A stretch of DNA of 64,000 nt from Coraliomargarita algicola (GCF_033878955.1 NZ_CP138858.1:3685001-3749000), one strand, 5' to 3'; positions 47,250 through 56,847 are shown, counted from the first letter of the stretch. A program made the numbers and translations. The notes: generated by a model not told the origin, from the sequence alone.

Positions 47250-48308
47250 GTGACCACGAACACTGAAAATCCTACCTTTAAGAATCTCCTGCCTGAGCAA
47301 ATCGCGGCTGCCTGCCTGATCGTCGGTTTTGCGTTTTATACAATTTGGGATCAGCTGTTCTGGTGGGCAAATCGCGAAGATTATAGTTTTGGCTATTTGG
47401 TACCTTTGTTTTCGGCATATGTGATCTATGATCGTTGGCCGGTGTTGCGTAGTTATTTGTTTTCGGGGCATGCGCCGAGCGAGCCCGCTCCACCTCCGGC
47501 AGAGCGCAGTGGATTGGCAGCAGTGCTGGAGTGGATCGCGATTGCCGCTTTTTCAGCCTCCTTGCTTTTGTTTGGCATCGGTGCCCTCTTGCGCGCTGCT
47601 ACGGGACCGCAAAATCCCGCTTCGCTAGCGATCGCCGCGAGCTTGGGAGGGCTGACACTAAGTAGTGTATTTATTTTTTCCAAGCAACGTGCGGACGGGC
47701 AATTAATGCCGCTTAAGCAACGCCTCGCGCTGACGGCGCTATTTATCTTCCCAGCTTTGATCTGGATGATTTCTGCGCCGCTGGTCTCTGTTTTGGAGAC
47801 TAAGATTCGGGTCTTCTTGCTGACCAAGGTGACGATTATCGTATTTCATTCCTTTGACTTTCTCGGCTTTGAATTGGAGCGCGAAGGCAATGTGCTGATA
47901 TTACCGGAGGGGCAGGTTGGTGTTGAGGAGGCTTGTTCGGGGATTCGTTCGCTGACTGCCTGTTTGTTTGCGGGGTCCTTTCTGGCTGCTGTGTTCCTCG
48001 ATCGTTTTTGGAAAAAAATCTTACTGGTTTGTGCGGCCATGATTTTTGCGGTGCTGACTAATTTGATTCGCAGTATTTTTCTTACCTTATGGGCCTATTA
48101 TAATGGCTCGCAGGCGATCGATGAGCACTGGGTGCTACCGCTGATTGGTGATATAGGCTCTGTTCACGACGTGACGGGCTTTGCCATTCTTGGATTCACC
48201 TGTATCGGTCTTATCTGTTTGCTGCCGATTTTTAACTTTAAGTTGAAAGATTTTGAGGACGAGCACGAGGATTGGGATACGCCAGAGAATACAGAAGTTA
48301 AAAGTTAG
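47250..48308 (+). CDS. Exosortase/archaeosortase
   Basis: A 352-residue protein read from a GTG, with about eight membrane helices. The catalytic triad of the family is present: C229 in EEACSGIRSL, R274 in NLIRSIF, and H306 in GSVHDVTGF. Exosortases cut C-terminal sorting tails such as PEP-CTERM in the inner membrane and pass the protein on. Two PEP-CTERM substrates lie in this window (18294-19112 and 49809-50858). It is followed after five bases by glgA, so both are in one transcript; this coupling may be chance. Confidence 0.88.
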   Translation: MTTNTENPTFKNLLPEQIAAACLIVGFAFYTIWDQLFWWANREDYSFGYLVPLFSAYVIYDRWPVLRSYLFSGHAPSEPAPPPAERSGLAAVLEWIAIAAFSASLLLFGIGALLRAATGPQNPASLAIAASLGGLTLSSVFIFSKQRADGQLMPLKQRLALTALFIFPALIWMISAPLVSVLETKIRVFLLTKVTIIVFHSFDFLGFELEREGNVLILPEGQVGVEEACSGIRSLTACLFAGSFLAAVFLDRFWKKILLVCAAMIFAVLTNLIRSIFLTLWAYYNGSQAIDEHWVLPLIGDIGSVHDVTGFAILGFTCIGLICLLPIFNFKLKDFEDEHEDWDTPENTEVKS

Positions 48309-48313
48309 CGTAT

Positions 48314-49792
48314 ATGGAAAAGCAACGTATCCTGATGTTGGCACCCGAAGTGGCGCCTTTTAAGAAAGTGGGCGGCCTGGCCGATGTCGTCGGGGCGCTG
48401 TCTAAGTCGCTCGCCGCGCGCGGGCATGATGTGCGCATATTGATGCCGCGTTATTCGGAGATGAATGACTTCGATGGAGCGCAAGCTCTGGAGCGTCCAC
48501 TCATTGTTCGCCTTGGTGGGCACGAAGCTTATGGTCGAATTTGGCAACACACACTGCCTGGCTCGGAAGTGCCCTGCTATTTTATCGAGCATAATCAGTA
48601 TTTTGGGGCATCCTCTGTGTATGTGGGCCCTTCGGGCAATGAGGATGATAATGGGCAGCGCTTCACTTTTCTCAGTCGAGCGGCCATCGACTTTTGCGAA
48701 CAAATGGATTGGATTCCAGACGTCGTGCATTGTCATGATTGGCCCTGTGGCTTGACTCCAGTTTATTTGAATACCACCGAGGCGGAGCGCCCGATGGGAC
48801 GAGCGGCCTCAGTTTTTACGATTCATAATTTAGAGCATCACGGCTGGTTCCATCGCAGTTTGCTGCAGTTTGCGGGTTTGCCCAATTCTGTATTTCGCAG
48901 TGACGGATTGGAGTCGATGGGGGAGCTGAATATGCTCAAAGGAGGGCTCTATCATGCGACTAAAATCAGCACAGTGAGCCCCACTTACGCGCGCGAGGTG
49001 CAGACTCCCGATGGTGGTTGCGGACTGAATGCCTTGTTACGCTTTCGCTCCTCCGATCTGATCGGAGTGCTCAATGGCGTCGACCTGGACGAGTGGAACC
49101 CCGAGACGGACCCGCACATTCCCGCCCATTATTCTGCTCAAGACTTTTCCGGTAAGGCTGAGGTGAAGGCGGCGCTACAAAAAGCTTATGGGCTCGAAGT
49201 GGATTCCACGCGGCCGCTTTTTACTGTCGTCTCGCGGCTAGTGAATCAAAAGGGACTGGATCTGCTGGCGGCTTGTTGTGACCGATTAATGTCGGATATG
49301 CAGATTCAGATCGCGGTGCTCGGCACGGGGGAGCCTTCGCTGGAATATAGTTTTGATCAACTGACGAAGCGTTATCCCGGGCGCTTTGGCTGTTACCTCG
49401 GTTTTAATAACAAGCTTGCGCATCTGACGATTGCAGGAGCGGATTGCTTTGTGATGCCCAGTCGCTTCGAGCCTTGTGGGCTCGGTCAAATGTATGCCAT
49501 GCGCTATGGTACTGTGCCTGTGGTGCGCGCAACTGGTGGGCTGATCGATACGGTTGAGCAATTTGCCGAGGGGCAAGGGACCGGCACTGGCTTCGTATTT
49601 AATCAAGCTACGGTCGACGCGCTTTACTATGCGATCGGCTGGGCATGTGCCACGTATTACGATCGTCCTCAAGAGTTTCGCAACCTGCAGCTAAACGGGA
49701 TGGCTGGTGACTATAGCTGGGATGCGTCCGCAGTGAAATACGAGTCGATTTACAATTGGGCTGTCAGCACTCGCTTGGCCGCGTTTGCATAA
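48314..49792 (+). CDS. glgA: Glycogen (starch) synthase, GT5
   Basis: A 492-residue protein. APEVAPFKKVGGLADV is the N-terminal ADP-glucose loop (family KTGGL/KVGGL), VVHCHDWPCGLTPVYL and FTIHNLEHHGWF follow, and PSRFEPCGLGQMYAMRYGT is the GT-B C-terminal signature. It extends alpha-1,4-glucan from ADP-glucose. No other glycogen genes are close. Confidence 0.93.
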   Translation: MEKQRILMLAPEVAPFKKVGGLADVVGALSKSLAARGHDVRILMPRYSEMNDFDGAQALERPLIVRLGGHEAYGRIWQHTLPGSEVPCYFIEHNQYFGASSVYVGPSGNEDDNGQRFTFLSRAAIDFCEQMDWIPDVVHCHDWPCGLTPVYLNTTEAERPMGRAASVFTIHNLEHHGWFHRSLLQFAGLPNSVFRSDGLESMGELNMLKGGLYHATKISTVSPTYAREVQTPDGGCGLNALLRFRSSDLIGVLNGVDLDEWNPETDPHIPAHYSAQDFSGKAEVKAALQKAYGLEVDSTRPLFTVVSRLVNQKGLDLLAACCDRLMSDMQIQIAVLGTGEPSLEYSFDQLTKRYPGRFGCYLGFNNKLAHLTIAGADCFVMPSRFEPCGLGQMYAMRYGTVPVVRATGGLIDTVEQFAEGQGTGTGFVFNQATVDALYYAIGWACATYYDRPQEFRNLQLNGMAGDYSWDASAVKYESIYNWAVSTRLAAFA

Positions 49793-49808
49793 AAAAAGCG
49801 CGTAAATT

Positions 49809-50858
49809 CTAAAATTGTTGGCGTTTTCTTCGTGTCGCGACAAAAGCCCCCGCCGCCAATGAGAGTAGCAGGGCGTACGATTGCGCTTCCGGCACTGCGG
49901 ATAAGTCTCCGGTAAATAGATGATTGTGGAATTCGCCGCCCCCATCTTTCTCTGCGTCGCCTGCGATAAAGGCCGCCCCGTTGACGCCACCAGCAGTCTG
50001 TTGGTAGGATGTGGTGTTAACGGCTAGTAGAGCTCCATTGTGATCCATGCTGGTCATCGCGATCGAAGTGGCTTCTTGGTAATTGATGATCACGTTAGTT
50101 AGATCGGTTCCTTCGATATTCATGGTCCCGGATAGATTAATGTCGCTACCTTCGACGTTAATGATGACTGTGGAGTCTGCGGGCGCATTCACTGTTCGAT
50201 ACTTTTGGCCATTCCAATCAGCTTCGCTTACGGTATATACGTAGATGTCGTGTACACCGTTAAAGGTGATGCTGACGTTGCCGTAACCATCGTTTGTTGT
50301 GATGGTTCCGGCTGTGTTGGCCAGTTGCGAAAATGCGAGGGATTCCGCCCGTAGACCTGTCAGCATGGAGTCAAATGAGGCTCCGCTGCCACTGGCCACT
50401 GCTTGGCCTGTGGCTAAGTCGATGTCGAAAGGACCCGCGTTGGTCGTGACTGTGCCTGTTCCGCTTGAGTAATAGGGCCCTGAAATCGGGGAGCCGTTAT
50501 ACACTTGGATTTCGGCAGTGGAAATGCCGTTCACTAAACTGCCACCGACATAAGCACTTTCTGTTAATACGTAGGCCTTGCCTGTGAAATTGCCCCCAAC
50601 GATTAGATCGTGCCGGCCAGGGGAATAGGGTAAGTCCGGGGCGACCACGGCATCCGCGACAGTGTAAAGATTGCTCCCGTCGTTGACCGACATGTTACCT
50701 GAGGTGAAGTGGCGACCTTCTGTATCGCCACCTGTGCCGAGGAAATTTCCAAAAATCATTACATTGAACTGAGATGAAAGCTCTTCAAAAACAGCGGCAC
50801 TAGATACCGAAGACAGTGCGATCGCGAGGGATGTAGTGATTGCTTGAGTTGTGTTCAT
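49809..50858 (-). CDS. Choice-of-anchor A PEP-CTERM protein
   Basis: A 349-residue secreted protein. It has a signal peptide, and residues ~30-60 (FNVMIFGNFLGTGGDTEGR) are the choice-of-anchor A domain, a beta-rich module found on surface proteins with several anchor types. The C-terminus VPEAQSYALLLSLAAGAFVATRRKR is a PEP-CTERM signal (core VPEAQSYAL...RRKR). The exosortase is 1.5 kb away on the other strand. The stop lies 16 bases from that of glgA, so the two converge. Confidence 0.8.
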   Translation of the reverse strand: MNTTQAITTSLAIALSSVSSAAVFEELSSQFNVMIFGNFLGTGGDTEGRHFTSGNMSVNDGSNLYTVADAVVAPDLPYSPGRHDLIVGGNFTGKAYVLTESAYVGGSLVNGISTAEIQVYNGSPISGPYYSSGTGTVTTNAGPFDIDLATGQAVASGSGASFDSMLTGLRAESLAFSQLANTAGTITTNDGYGNVSITFNGVHDIYVYTVSEADWNGQKYRTVNAPADSTVIINVEGSDINLSGTMNIEGTDLTNVIINYQEATSIAMTSMDHNGALLAVNTTSYQQTAGGVNGAAFIAGDAEKDGGGEFHNHLFTGDLSAVPEAQSYALLLSLAAGAFVATRRKRQQF

Positions 50859-51057
50859 ATCGCTAGACGGAGTTACGCACGCTTTGAATATGCCGTGGCA
50901 AAGGTGCGCTACGTTGGTGGTTAGGAATTCGGTTGTTGTTCGACTTGGTTAGGCCTTGATTGTTAATTTTTCGTAAATGAGCGAAAAATGCAAGACGTAT
51001 AATCCAAAATTCCGTACCTACCCCGACTGTCGAATTTAGCTCTTTAAATGCGGGCTC

Positions 51058-51112
51058 GCGAAGCGATTTCGAGTTGCGGCAGCACTATAACTGTCGCTCG
51101 AAATGGCTTCGC
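51058..51112. repeat. Long imperfect palindrome in a gene-free gap
   Basis: The arms GCGAAGCGATTTCGAG and CTCGAAATGGCTTCGC pair at 15 of 16 positions around a 23-base loop. The 343-base gap between the PEP-CTERM and DUF5069 genes holds this element and no protein. It has no T-run and no adjacent terminator function; it resembles the dispersed hairpins seen elsewhere in the window. Confidence 0.45.
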
Positions 51113-51201
51113 CGATCCGGTGCACCCGCAGGTTTTTATCAGCTTTCTTTCTGAATAGGGCTCCTTCCCCCTCGGAGAAAGGCGCAAGTTGGGAGCAGGC
51201 C

Positions 51202-51648
51202 TTAGATGCGGCCTTCTTCGATGTCGTAAACGTCGAACCAGTTGTAGACGATTTTATCTGCGGGCACTACTTCCGCAATGTAGTCTTCCAGGAAGACTTG
51301 TAGGTTTGCTGGCATCTCGCTGATTCGTTTATCGCGTAGGCTATTGTTCCACACCACGATCTCTTCTTTACTCAGTGGCTTGCTGTTTTCTTGGATCCAA
51401 GCGGCGACTGCGTCATCATCTGCATCGGTCGCGACAAAAGCTTGAAACGCGTCGGCGTCAATTCCTGTGAAATCCAAAAATACTTGGTCCAGAGGGCAAT
51501 TGTAGTGATACTCGTTGGCTGTGCCGGCAATTACGGCGCGGCATTTGTCGAGCATGCGGGCAGCCACAACGAAGCCGGCCAGTGTTGCGCGGGGGCTGCG
51601 TGGATATGATTTGGATAGGTCGAGTGCGTGTGTTAGTTTTGATGTCAT
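51202..51648 (-). CDS. DUF5069 protein
   Basis: A 148-residue protein. DLSKSYPRSPRATLAGFV at the N-terminus and KIVYNWFDVYDIEEGRI at the end are the conserved ends of DUF5069, a small soluble family seen mainly in Verrucomicrobiota and relatives. A second conserved piece is EYHYNCPLDQVFLDFTG. The function is unknown. It lies 27 bases downstream of a polysaccharide deacetylase gene in the same direction. Confidence 0.75.
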   Translation of the reverse strand: MTSKLTHALDLSKSYPRSPRATLAGFVVAARMLDKCRAVIAGTANEYHYNCPLDQVFLDFTGIDADAFQAFVATDADDDAVAAWIQENSKPLSKEEIVVWNNSLRDKRISEMPANLQVFLEDYIAEVVPADKIVYNWFDVYDIEEGRI

Positions 51649-51675
51649 GGAGAGTAGAATGCATCAAACTGAAGT

Positions 51676-52446
51676 TTATTCCAATTCGGTGGCGCAATTT
51701 TTTAGATGCTTGGCTACTTTCACCATTGAAGCTGTCCAGATACGAGCTGAGTTGGCTGCCAAATACTCGATCAGTTTTGCGTGTTCATCATCATCTATGT
51801 ATAGCTTGTGCGTGTTCTCACCGATTCCATGAAACATAAAGATGATCCAGCCGTTCATTTGGATGGCGTGCTCGATCAATTGTTGTAGATCTTCCATCGT
51901 TTTGCCGTCTCCACTGAAATGACCTAGGGCAGGGAAGTTCAATGTGCTTGGTTCTACAATCTTTTCATTTCGCGGCCCTCGTCCGGCGACGAACATACGC
52001 TTGATGAGGCCATCTAGATCCTTTTCGCGCGGGCCGCGACCAATGGTGGTATGACAGCATGTGTTGCCAAAAGTTCGCTCTGCTTCTCCGTCGACCAGCC
52101 TCAGTAAACAGTTGGCTACTCGCATCTCATCCGTCCAGCGCTGAGCGGTATAATCGCAAAGGTCGTAATGCGCTGCCAGCCAGTCGTAATTTGTTGCCGG
52201 TTCTCGGCGGCATGGGTGAAATAGGGTGTGGTTGCCCAGTTCATGCCCTAGCTCTGCGACTTGTCTCCATGCATCTGTGTGCTCCGTGAAACCGCTGCTT
52301 GCGCAGATGTAAAAGGTCGCGCTCACTCCTTTCGCGGCCAGGAATGGTGCCACTGCTTTATGGTGAATCGGCAGTGCATCGTCATAGCTGAGGGTGACGG
52401 CGCACTGCTGGCCTTCAGGCCACGTAAATTGGGGCTGTTGTTTCAT
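51676..52446 (-). CDS. Polysaccharide deacetylase (NodB homology)
   Basis: A 256-residue protein. AVTLSYDDALPIHH is NodB motif 1 (metal Asp pair), LGNHTLFHPCR motif 2 with the metal histidines, and a later IIFMFHGIGE motif. Carbohydrate esterase family 4 enzymes remove N- or O-acetyl groups from polysaccharides such as chitin, xylan or peptidoglycan. There is no signal peptide, so it may act in the cytoplasm, and the substrate is unclear. Confidence 0.85.
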   Translation of the reverse strand: MKQQPQFTWPEGQQCAVTLSYDDALPIHHKAVAPFLAAKGVSATFYICASSGFTEHTDAWRQVAELGHELGNHTLFHPCRREPATNYDWLAAHYDLCDYTAQRWTDEMRVANCLLRLVDGEAERTFGNTCCHTTIGRGPREKDLDGLIKRMFVAGRGPRNEKIVEPSTLNFPALGHFSGDGKTMEDLQQLIEHAIQMNGWIIFMFHGIGENTHKLYIDDDEHAKLIEYLAANSARIWTASMVKVAKHLKNCATELE

Positions 52447-52626
52447 CTCGCGAAGTTATTCTGCATAATGCGCCTACCTTTAAGCAAGCGTGTTTCGCTC
52501 GATTTAATCGAGTGCGCTTACATCTGAGCAGAGGGCATTGTGCTTAGGTCTTGGTGCTTGTGCGGTCTGCGCTTTGCCCATGCTTTTCCCATTGCGCTTG
52601 TGGCCGCGCAGCCCACTCTCTTGAGG

Positions 52627-53589
52627 ATGTTCGACTTTGAGCAAATCTACGCAGCCATCCCCAAATACCTTCCGCTGATTGTCACGACTACCGTTGTCGT
52701 TGTCGCACTTCGATTAATTCAATGGCTCTGGTTGGGGCGTAAGTTTGATGCTTTTTCGGACCGTAAGATTATCCCGCAAGTTTTGATGCTTTTGTTTAGT
52801 CTGGTGGGGGTCGTGTTTGTCGTCTTATCGCTACCGGTGAGTGATACCTTACGAGCTCAAATACTTAGTTTAATGGGGCTTGTGATGACGGGGGTCATGG
52901 CTCTGTCGTCGACGACTTTTGTCGCAAATGCTTTTGCTGGTTCCATGCTGCGCCTCACCCGTAGTTTTCGTGTCGGTGATTATATTAGAATTGGAACGCA
53001 AGGGGGGCGAGTGACTGAGCGTGGCATCTTTCATACCGAGATTCAGACGGAAGATCGCGACCTGACGACGTTTCCCAATTTATTTTTAGTGACCAATGCA
53101 GTTACCGTGGTGCGCACCTCTGGTACCATAGTATCGGCAACGATTTCATTGGGCTATGACCTGGCGCATGCTCGAGTCGAAGAACTCTTGATTGAGGCTG
53201 CTAAGCAGGTTGAGTTGGAAGACCCTTATGTGCATGTGTTGGAACTCGGTGACTTCTCGGTAACTTACAAAGTGTGTGGTTTTCTTTCGGATATTAAGGT
53301 GATGTTGACCACACGTTCCCGTTTAAAGAAATCGATCTTAGATACCTTGCACGCTGCTAATATTGAGATCGTTTCGCCCACCTTTATGAATCAGCGTCCA
53401 CAAAAAGAGGGCGTGGTGTTTATTCCCAGAGCTTGCACGCAGGCCGATTCGGTTTCGCCGGTCGACTTGAAGACTGCTGAAGAGCTCGCCTTTGATAAGG
53501 CCGATGATGCTGAGGCAGAAGCATTGATGAATGGTGAACCCATCGGCGAAGACGACGGTGATTCAGTTGCTGGCAAAAGCGCGAAGTAG
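52627..53589 (+). CDS. Small-conductance mechanosensitive channel (MscS family)
   Basis: A ~320-residue protein from the ATG giving MFDFEQIYAAIPKY; an in-frame upstream start (52540) is possible. Three membrane helices fill the first ~110 residues (TTTVVVVALRLIQWLW, LMLLFSLVGVVFVVL, MTGVMALSSTTFVANAFAG is the pore-lining region). The MscS beta domain follows (RVGDYIRI, TRDLTTFPN-like), then a C-terminal alpha/beta part. The tail is acidic and alanine-rich. It releases solutes during osmotic downshock. Confidence 0.85.
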   Translation: MFDFEQIYAAIPKYLPLIVTTTVVVVALRLIQWLWLGRKFDAFSDRKIIPQVLMLLFSLVGVVFVVLSLPVSDTLRAQILSLMGLVMTGVMALSSTTFVANAFAGSMLRLTRSFRVGDYIRIGTQGGRVTERGIFHTEIQTEDRDLTTFPNLFLVTNAVTVVRTSGTIVSATISLGYDLAHARVEELLIEAAKQVELEDPYVHVLELGDFSVTYKVCGFLSDIKVMLTTRSRLKKSILDTLHAANIEIVSPTFMNQRPQKEGVVFIPRACTQADSVSPVDLKTAEELAFDKADDAEAEALMNGEPIGEDDGDSVAGKSAK

Positions 53590-53654
53590 AGTGCTTATTT
53601 AGGTGGTATTCGTTGTTGACGGATGCAATCTGGTGTTAAATATTTAATACCAAG

Positions 53655-54698
53655 ATGTCGACGAAGCAGAAAGACCGTGTATTTTTTGAAGTGCTCGCGA
53701 AGCTCAATCGTTACATTGAGGCGAATATCAAGACTGAGGGCTTTTTGCCTTCGGAGAGTAAGATGTGTGAGTTGTTTGAGGTCAGCCGAGTTACTTATCG
53801 TTCTGCAGTGGCCGCGTTTCGCACAAATGGATTCATCGTGAGTTACCCCAAGAAAGGGCACTACGTGCTACCACGTCAATATTGGGCGAAGAAGGTCGGG
53901 GTGGTTCTCGGGCATGGTAAAGAAAGCCCTTTTATCCAGCTTGGTGAGATACTAGGATCGCTTATTAATAATTTGGAATGCGATGGCATCAACGTGCAGA
54001 TCATTCAGTCTAGTCTGCCTGAGAATTTAAGGTGGCGCGCGATGGCACACGGTGTGCGAGCCTTAGCTTGGGTCTATCCCAGCGATGAAGTTCGTTCTGT
54101 GATCCAGCAAGCTTCCGGCCCCTTGCCGTATTCAGAATTGCTGATTGATACGCAGTATTTATCGTCAGCAATCGGTATTGAGCAGCCCACGCCCGTCATC
54201 GCGATCGATGGCGATGATTATAATTCGCGGAAAATACATTTTATCCATGCGCGAGGACATCGGAAAGTCGCCTTCATTAGCTCTACCCAGGCAGAATCTC
54301 AACGCTTGAGTCGAATCATTGGTAAACTGGCTCTGGAATTTGAGGGCATGCATATATTTCTTCAGCAGAGTGATTCGCTGCTTGAAATTATCAAGTTAGC
54401 TCAACGACAAGCGGTCACTGCAATCGTTGCTACTGGTAACCTCCATGAGCAAGAGCAGTTGATTCGGTCTTTAAACGCTTTGGATGTGGCGGGAAGCCTG
54501 GAGGTGTTTCTTCCCAATGAGCATATCTTGAAATATTTTCAGCAGCAATATCCCAGCTTGGGCATATCTGGCTATTCTTTTATCGACTGGAAGCAATTTG
54601 GAGAGACTGCAGCGGAGGCGTTGTCTGCCAATATTTTATCAGGCAAGCCGATTCAGTCGCGTTTGGTGCGCTCTTACCACGATTGTATATTGGATTGA
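53655..54698 (+). CDS. GntR-type regulator with LacI-like sensor domain
   Basis: A 347-residue protein. The winged helix-turn-helix is in residues ~10-70 (GFLPSESKMCELFEVSRVTYR, with YPKKGHYV at its wing), and the rest (VGVVLGHGKESPF onward, with VIAIDGDDYN and SWLHILG-like) is a periplasmic-binding-protein-like sugar sensor. This chimera, GntR DNA binding plus LacI-type sensor, is typical of Verrucomicrobiota and Planctomycetota carbohydrate regulators. It probably controls the fragment and MFS genes downstream. Confidence 0.8.
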   Translation: MSTKQKDRVFFEVLAKLNRYIEANIKTEGFLPSESKMCELFEVSRVTYRSAVAAFRTNGFIVSYPKKGHYVLPRQYWAKKVGVVLGHGKESPFIQLGEILGSLINNLECDGINVQIIQSSLPENLRWRAMAHGVRALAWVYPSDEVRSVIQQASGPLPYSELLIDTQYLSSAIGIEQPTPVIAIDGDDYNSRKIHFIHARGHRKVAFISSTQAESQRLSRIIGKLALEFEGMHIFLQQSDSLLEIIKLAQRQAVTAIVATGNLHEQEQLIRSLNALDVAGSLEVFLPNEHILKYFQQQYPSLGISGYSFIDWKQFGETAAEALSANILSGKPIQSRLVRSYHDCILD

Positions 54699-54830
54699 AA
54701 ATAAAAATCATATTTATGAATAGATACCCCCATATCCTACCTCTGCCTATACTCGAACACGGGCAAATTATCTCACCAGACGGCTGTGATCTGCGATCAC
54801 TCTGCACTGTTAGCAAGGAGGGCATTTAAC

Positions 54831-55337
54831 ATGTGCGCTGAACTCACTGCGATTGAATCAATGCCCGATCCATTTGAACTCTCGCGCGAATGGAGAGCTC
54901 TCTGGATACAGCCACCGCTGAGGCCGAAAAGTTTACAGACCGGAGAGGTGTTGCCGGAGCGATGTCTCTTTCGCGAGGAATTTTGTCTCTATCAAATTGA
55001 TCAGCTGACTTTATTTATCAGTGCAGGGTGTGGCTACGAGCTCTATATTAATGGCGTACTGGTTCCGCAGGCTTCTAAAGCCTCTCAGTTTACTTGGAAA
55101 AATTACGATGCCATAGATGTGGCTCCGTATCTGAAGTCTGGGCAGAATTGTTTCGCAGTCGTATTGCAGCGAGATCGTCATGAGCCTATGGGCTTGGTTC
55201 TCGAATTGCTGAATGCAGAGGGGGAGCTGGTGCTGTGGACGGACGGAGAGTGGCGCACCACCGCGAATGAAATGTTTAATCAGGATTGGCAGTTTGTAGG
55301 CTTTAACGATCGCCATTGGGAGCGGGCGATTTCCTGA
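54831..55337 (+). CDS. Carbohydrate-binding fragment resembling a GH78 N-terminus
   Basis: A 168-residue protein whose ATG follows an excellent ribosome-binding site (AAGGAGG, nine bases away). It has the pattern of the jelly-roll N-terminal part of alpha-L-rhamnosidases (FREEFCLYQIDQLTLFISAG, YELYINGVLVP, then WKNYDAIDVAPYLKSGQNCF). The catalytic domain is missing. After the TGA stop (55335-55337) the same frame stays open for 31 more codons. It is either a truncated glycosidase or a stand-alone carbohydrate-binding protein. Confidence 0.55.
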   Translation: MCAELTAIESMPDPFELSREWRALWIQPPLRPKSLQTGEVLPERCLFREEFCLYQIDQLTLFISAGCGYELYINGVLVPQASKASQFTWKNYDAIDVAPYLKSGQNCFAVVLQRDRHEPMGLVLELLNAEGELVLWTDGEWRTTANEMFNQDWQFVGFNDRHWERAIS

Positions 55338-55464
55338 GATCCATGGTGCCAAATGCTTCGTGTCGTTGGAGAGCCGCCTGTGCACTTAGAATTCGAAGTC
55401 GCCGTGGTAGAACATAGTCTTGTTTTAGTATAAGTCCCTATCGACAGCGGCTTTTGCTGACGTT

Positions 55465-56847
55465 ATGGCTGCTACTATGTGTCCTTCTTCTCGCAAGATT
55501 TCTAGGTTTTGGCAGCCGGATTTTCCGCTACAACCACGTCGTTGGCCATTCTTTTATGGCTGGATGATCGTAGTATTTGCCACGCTCGGAGTCTCGGCGA
55601 GTATGCCGGGGCAGACGGTGGGGGTGAGTGTGTTTACTGCACGTTTAGCAGAGGCCTTAGGATTGAGTGCGATGCAGTTGAGTGTGGCGTATATGCTGGG
55701 CACTTTGTTGAGCGCATTTGGGCTCAGTGCGGGTGGCCGCTTTTTCGACCGTTGCGGTGCACGGCGCTCGCTGGTGTATTCTGTGCTGGCTTTGGGCGTG
55801 GTGTTGCTGGGCTTGAGTTTTATGGAGCTGTTTTCGCGCTGGTTGAGCTATTTGCCTTTGATGGATGCACGACCTTGGCTGGCACCAGGCCTGGTGCTGG
55901 TGGTCGGCTTTGCGCTGTTGCGCTTCACGGGACAAGGAATGGTGACCATGTCTTCACGCGCGATGCTGGGGAAGTGGTTTAATCGGCGGCGTGGGGTCGT
56001 GACTGCCTGGAGCGGGGCTGTCGTTTCCTTTGCATTCTCGGGTGCGCCCATGGGCTTCGAATATTTGATTCGGCAACTTGGCTGGCAGGGTGCTTGGCAA
56101 CTGATGGGCTTAGTTATGATTTGTGTGTTGGCGCTGCTGTTCTGGATTTTTGCCCGGGATAATCCAGAGGAGTGTGGACTTGAAATGGATGGCGATTATG
56201 TCGGTAAAGTGCAGCGAGAGAATCTAGATTCTGTCATCTACCGCGATTATACGCTAGCGGAAGCGCGGCGCACCTTTTCCTTTTGGGCGTTCACTGCAAT
56301 GTTTGGGTTGAACGGCTTAGTGGTCACGGCCTATGCCTTTCATATCATAGCGGTGGGAGAGGAGCTGGGGGTGTCGACCGATTATATCCTAAGGCTGTTT
56401 ATGCCAGCTGCGATCGTCGCCGTGGTTTCGGGCTTTGCTGTCGCATGGCTCACGGATCAGCCTTTTGTGCGGATCAAGTATCTGCTGTGCGTCATGGCGG
56501 TGTCGGCTATGCTTGGTTTTTGTGCGCTGGCAATGGGAGATTATCCGTCGATTAGTTGGCTGCACATCCTGGGGCAAGGTGTTGCGGGCGGGTGTTTTGG
56601 GGGCTTGTCTTCGATCGTGTATCCGCGCTTTTTTGGGCGGCAACATTTAGGCGCGATCTCTGGGCTGTTTATGACGGTGATTGTGATGTCAAGTGCGGTG
56701 GGGCCGTTTCTGTTTAGCTTGGTGGAGCTGTATCTTGGCGCCTATCGAGCGGGCTTTGCCTTTGCGGCAATCGCGGCGGGCGTGATTGCGGTGGCTGCTT
56801 TAGCTGCGGACAATCCACAGCGCCGAAGCAGAACCGACGCGCTTTAG
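55465..56847 (+). CDS. MFS transporter (OFA/oxalate-formate-like)
   Basis: A 460-residue protein with twelve predicted membrane helices. FYGWMIVVFATLG at the start, FDRCGARR (loop 2-3 motif), and SRAMLGKWFNRRRGVVTAWSG are typical of the OFA branch of the major facilitator superfamily. It is the last gene of a possible set with the GntR/LacI regulator and the carbohydrate fragment. The substrate is unknown. Its last codons and stop lie within a dispersed repeat. Confidence 0.85.
   Translation: MAATMCPSSRKISRFWQPDFPLQPRRWPFFYGWMIVVFATLGVSASMPGQTVGVSVFTARLAEALGLSAMQLSVAYMLGTLLSAFGLSAGGRFFDRCGARRSLVYSVLALGVVLLGLSFMELFSRWLSYLPLMDARPWLAPGLVLVVGFALLRFTGQGMVTMSSRAMLGKWFNRRRGVVTAWSGAVVSFAFSGAPMGFEYLIRQLGWQGAWQLMGLVMICVLALLFWIFARDNPEECGLEMDGDYVGKVQRENLDSVIYRDYTLAEARRTFSFWAFTAMFGLNGLVVTAYAFHIIAVGEELGVSTDYILRLFMPAAIVAVVSGFAVAWLTDQPFVRIKYLLCVMAVSAMLGFCALAMGDYPSISWLHILGQGVAGGCFGGLSSIVYPRFFGRQHLGAISGLFMTVIVMSSAVGPFLFSLVELYLGAYRAGFAFAAIAAGVIAVAALAADNPQRRSRTDAL

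Noticed and set aside
55335..55337. TGA as a selenocysteine codon
   Set aside because: There is no sign of a SECIS-like hairpin directly after it, no selenoprotein family match, and the continuation is short.
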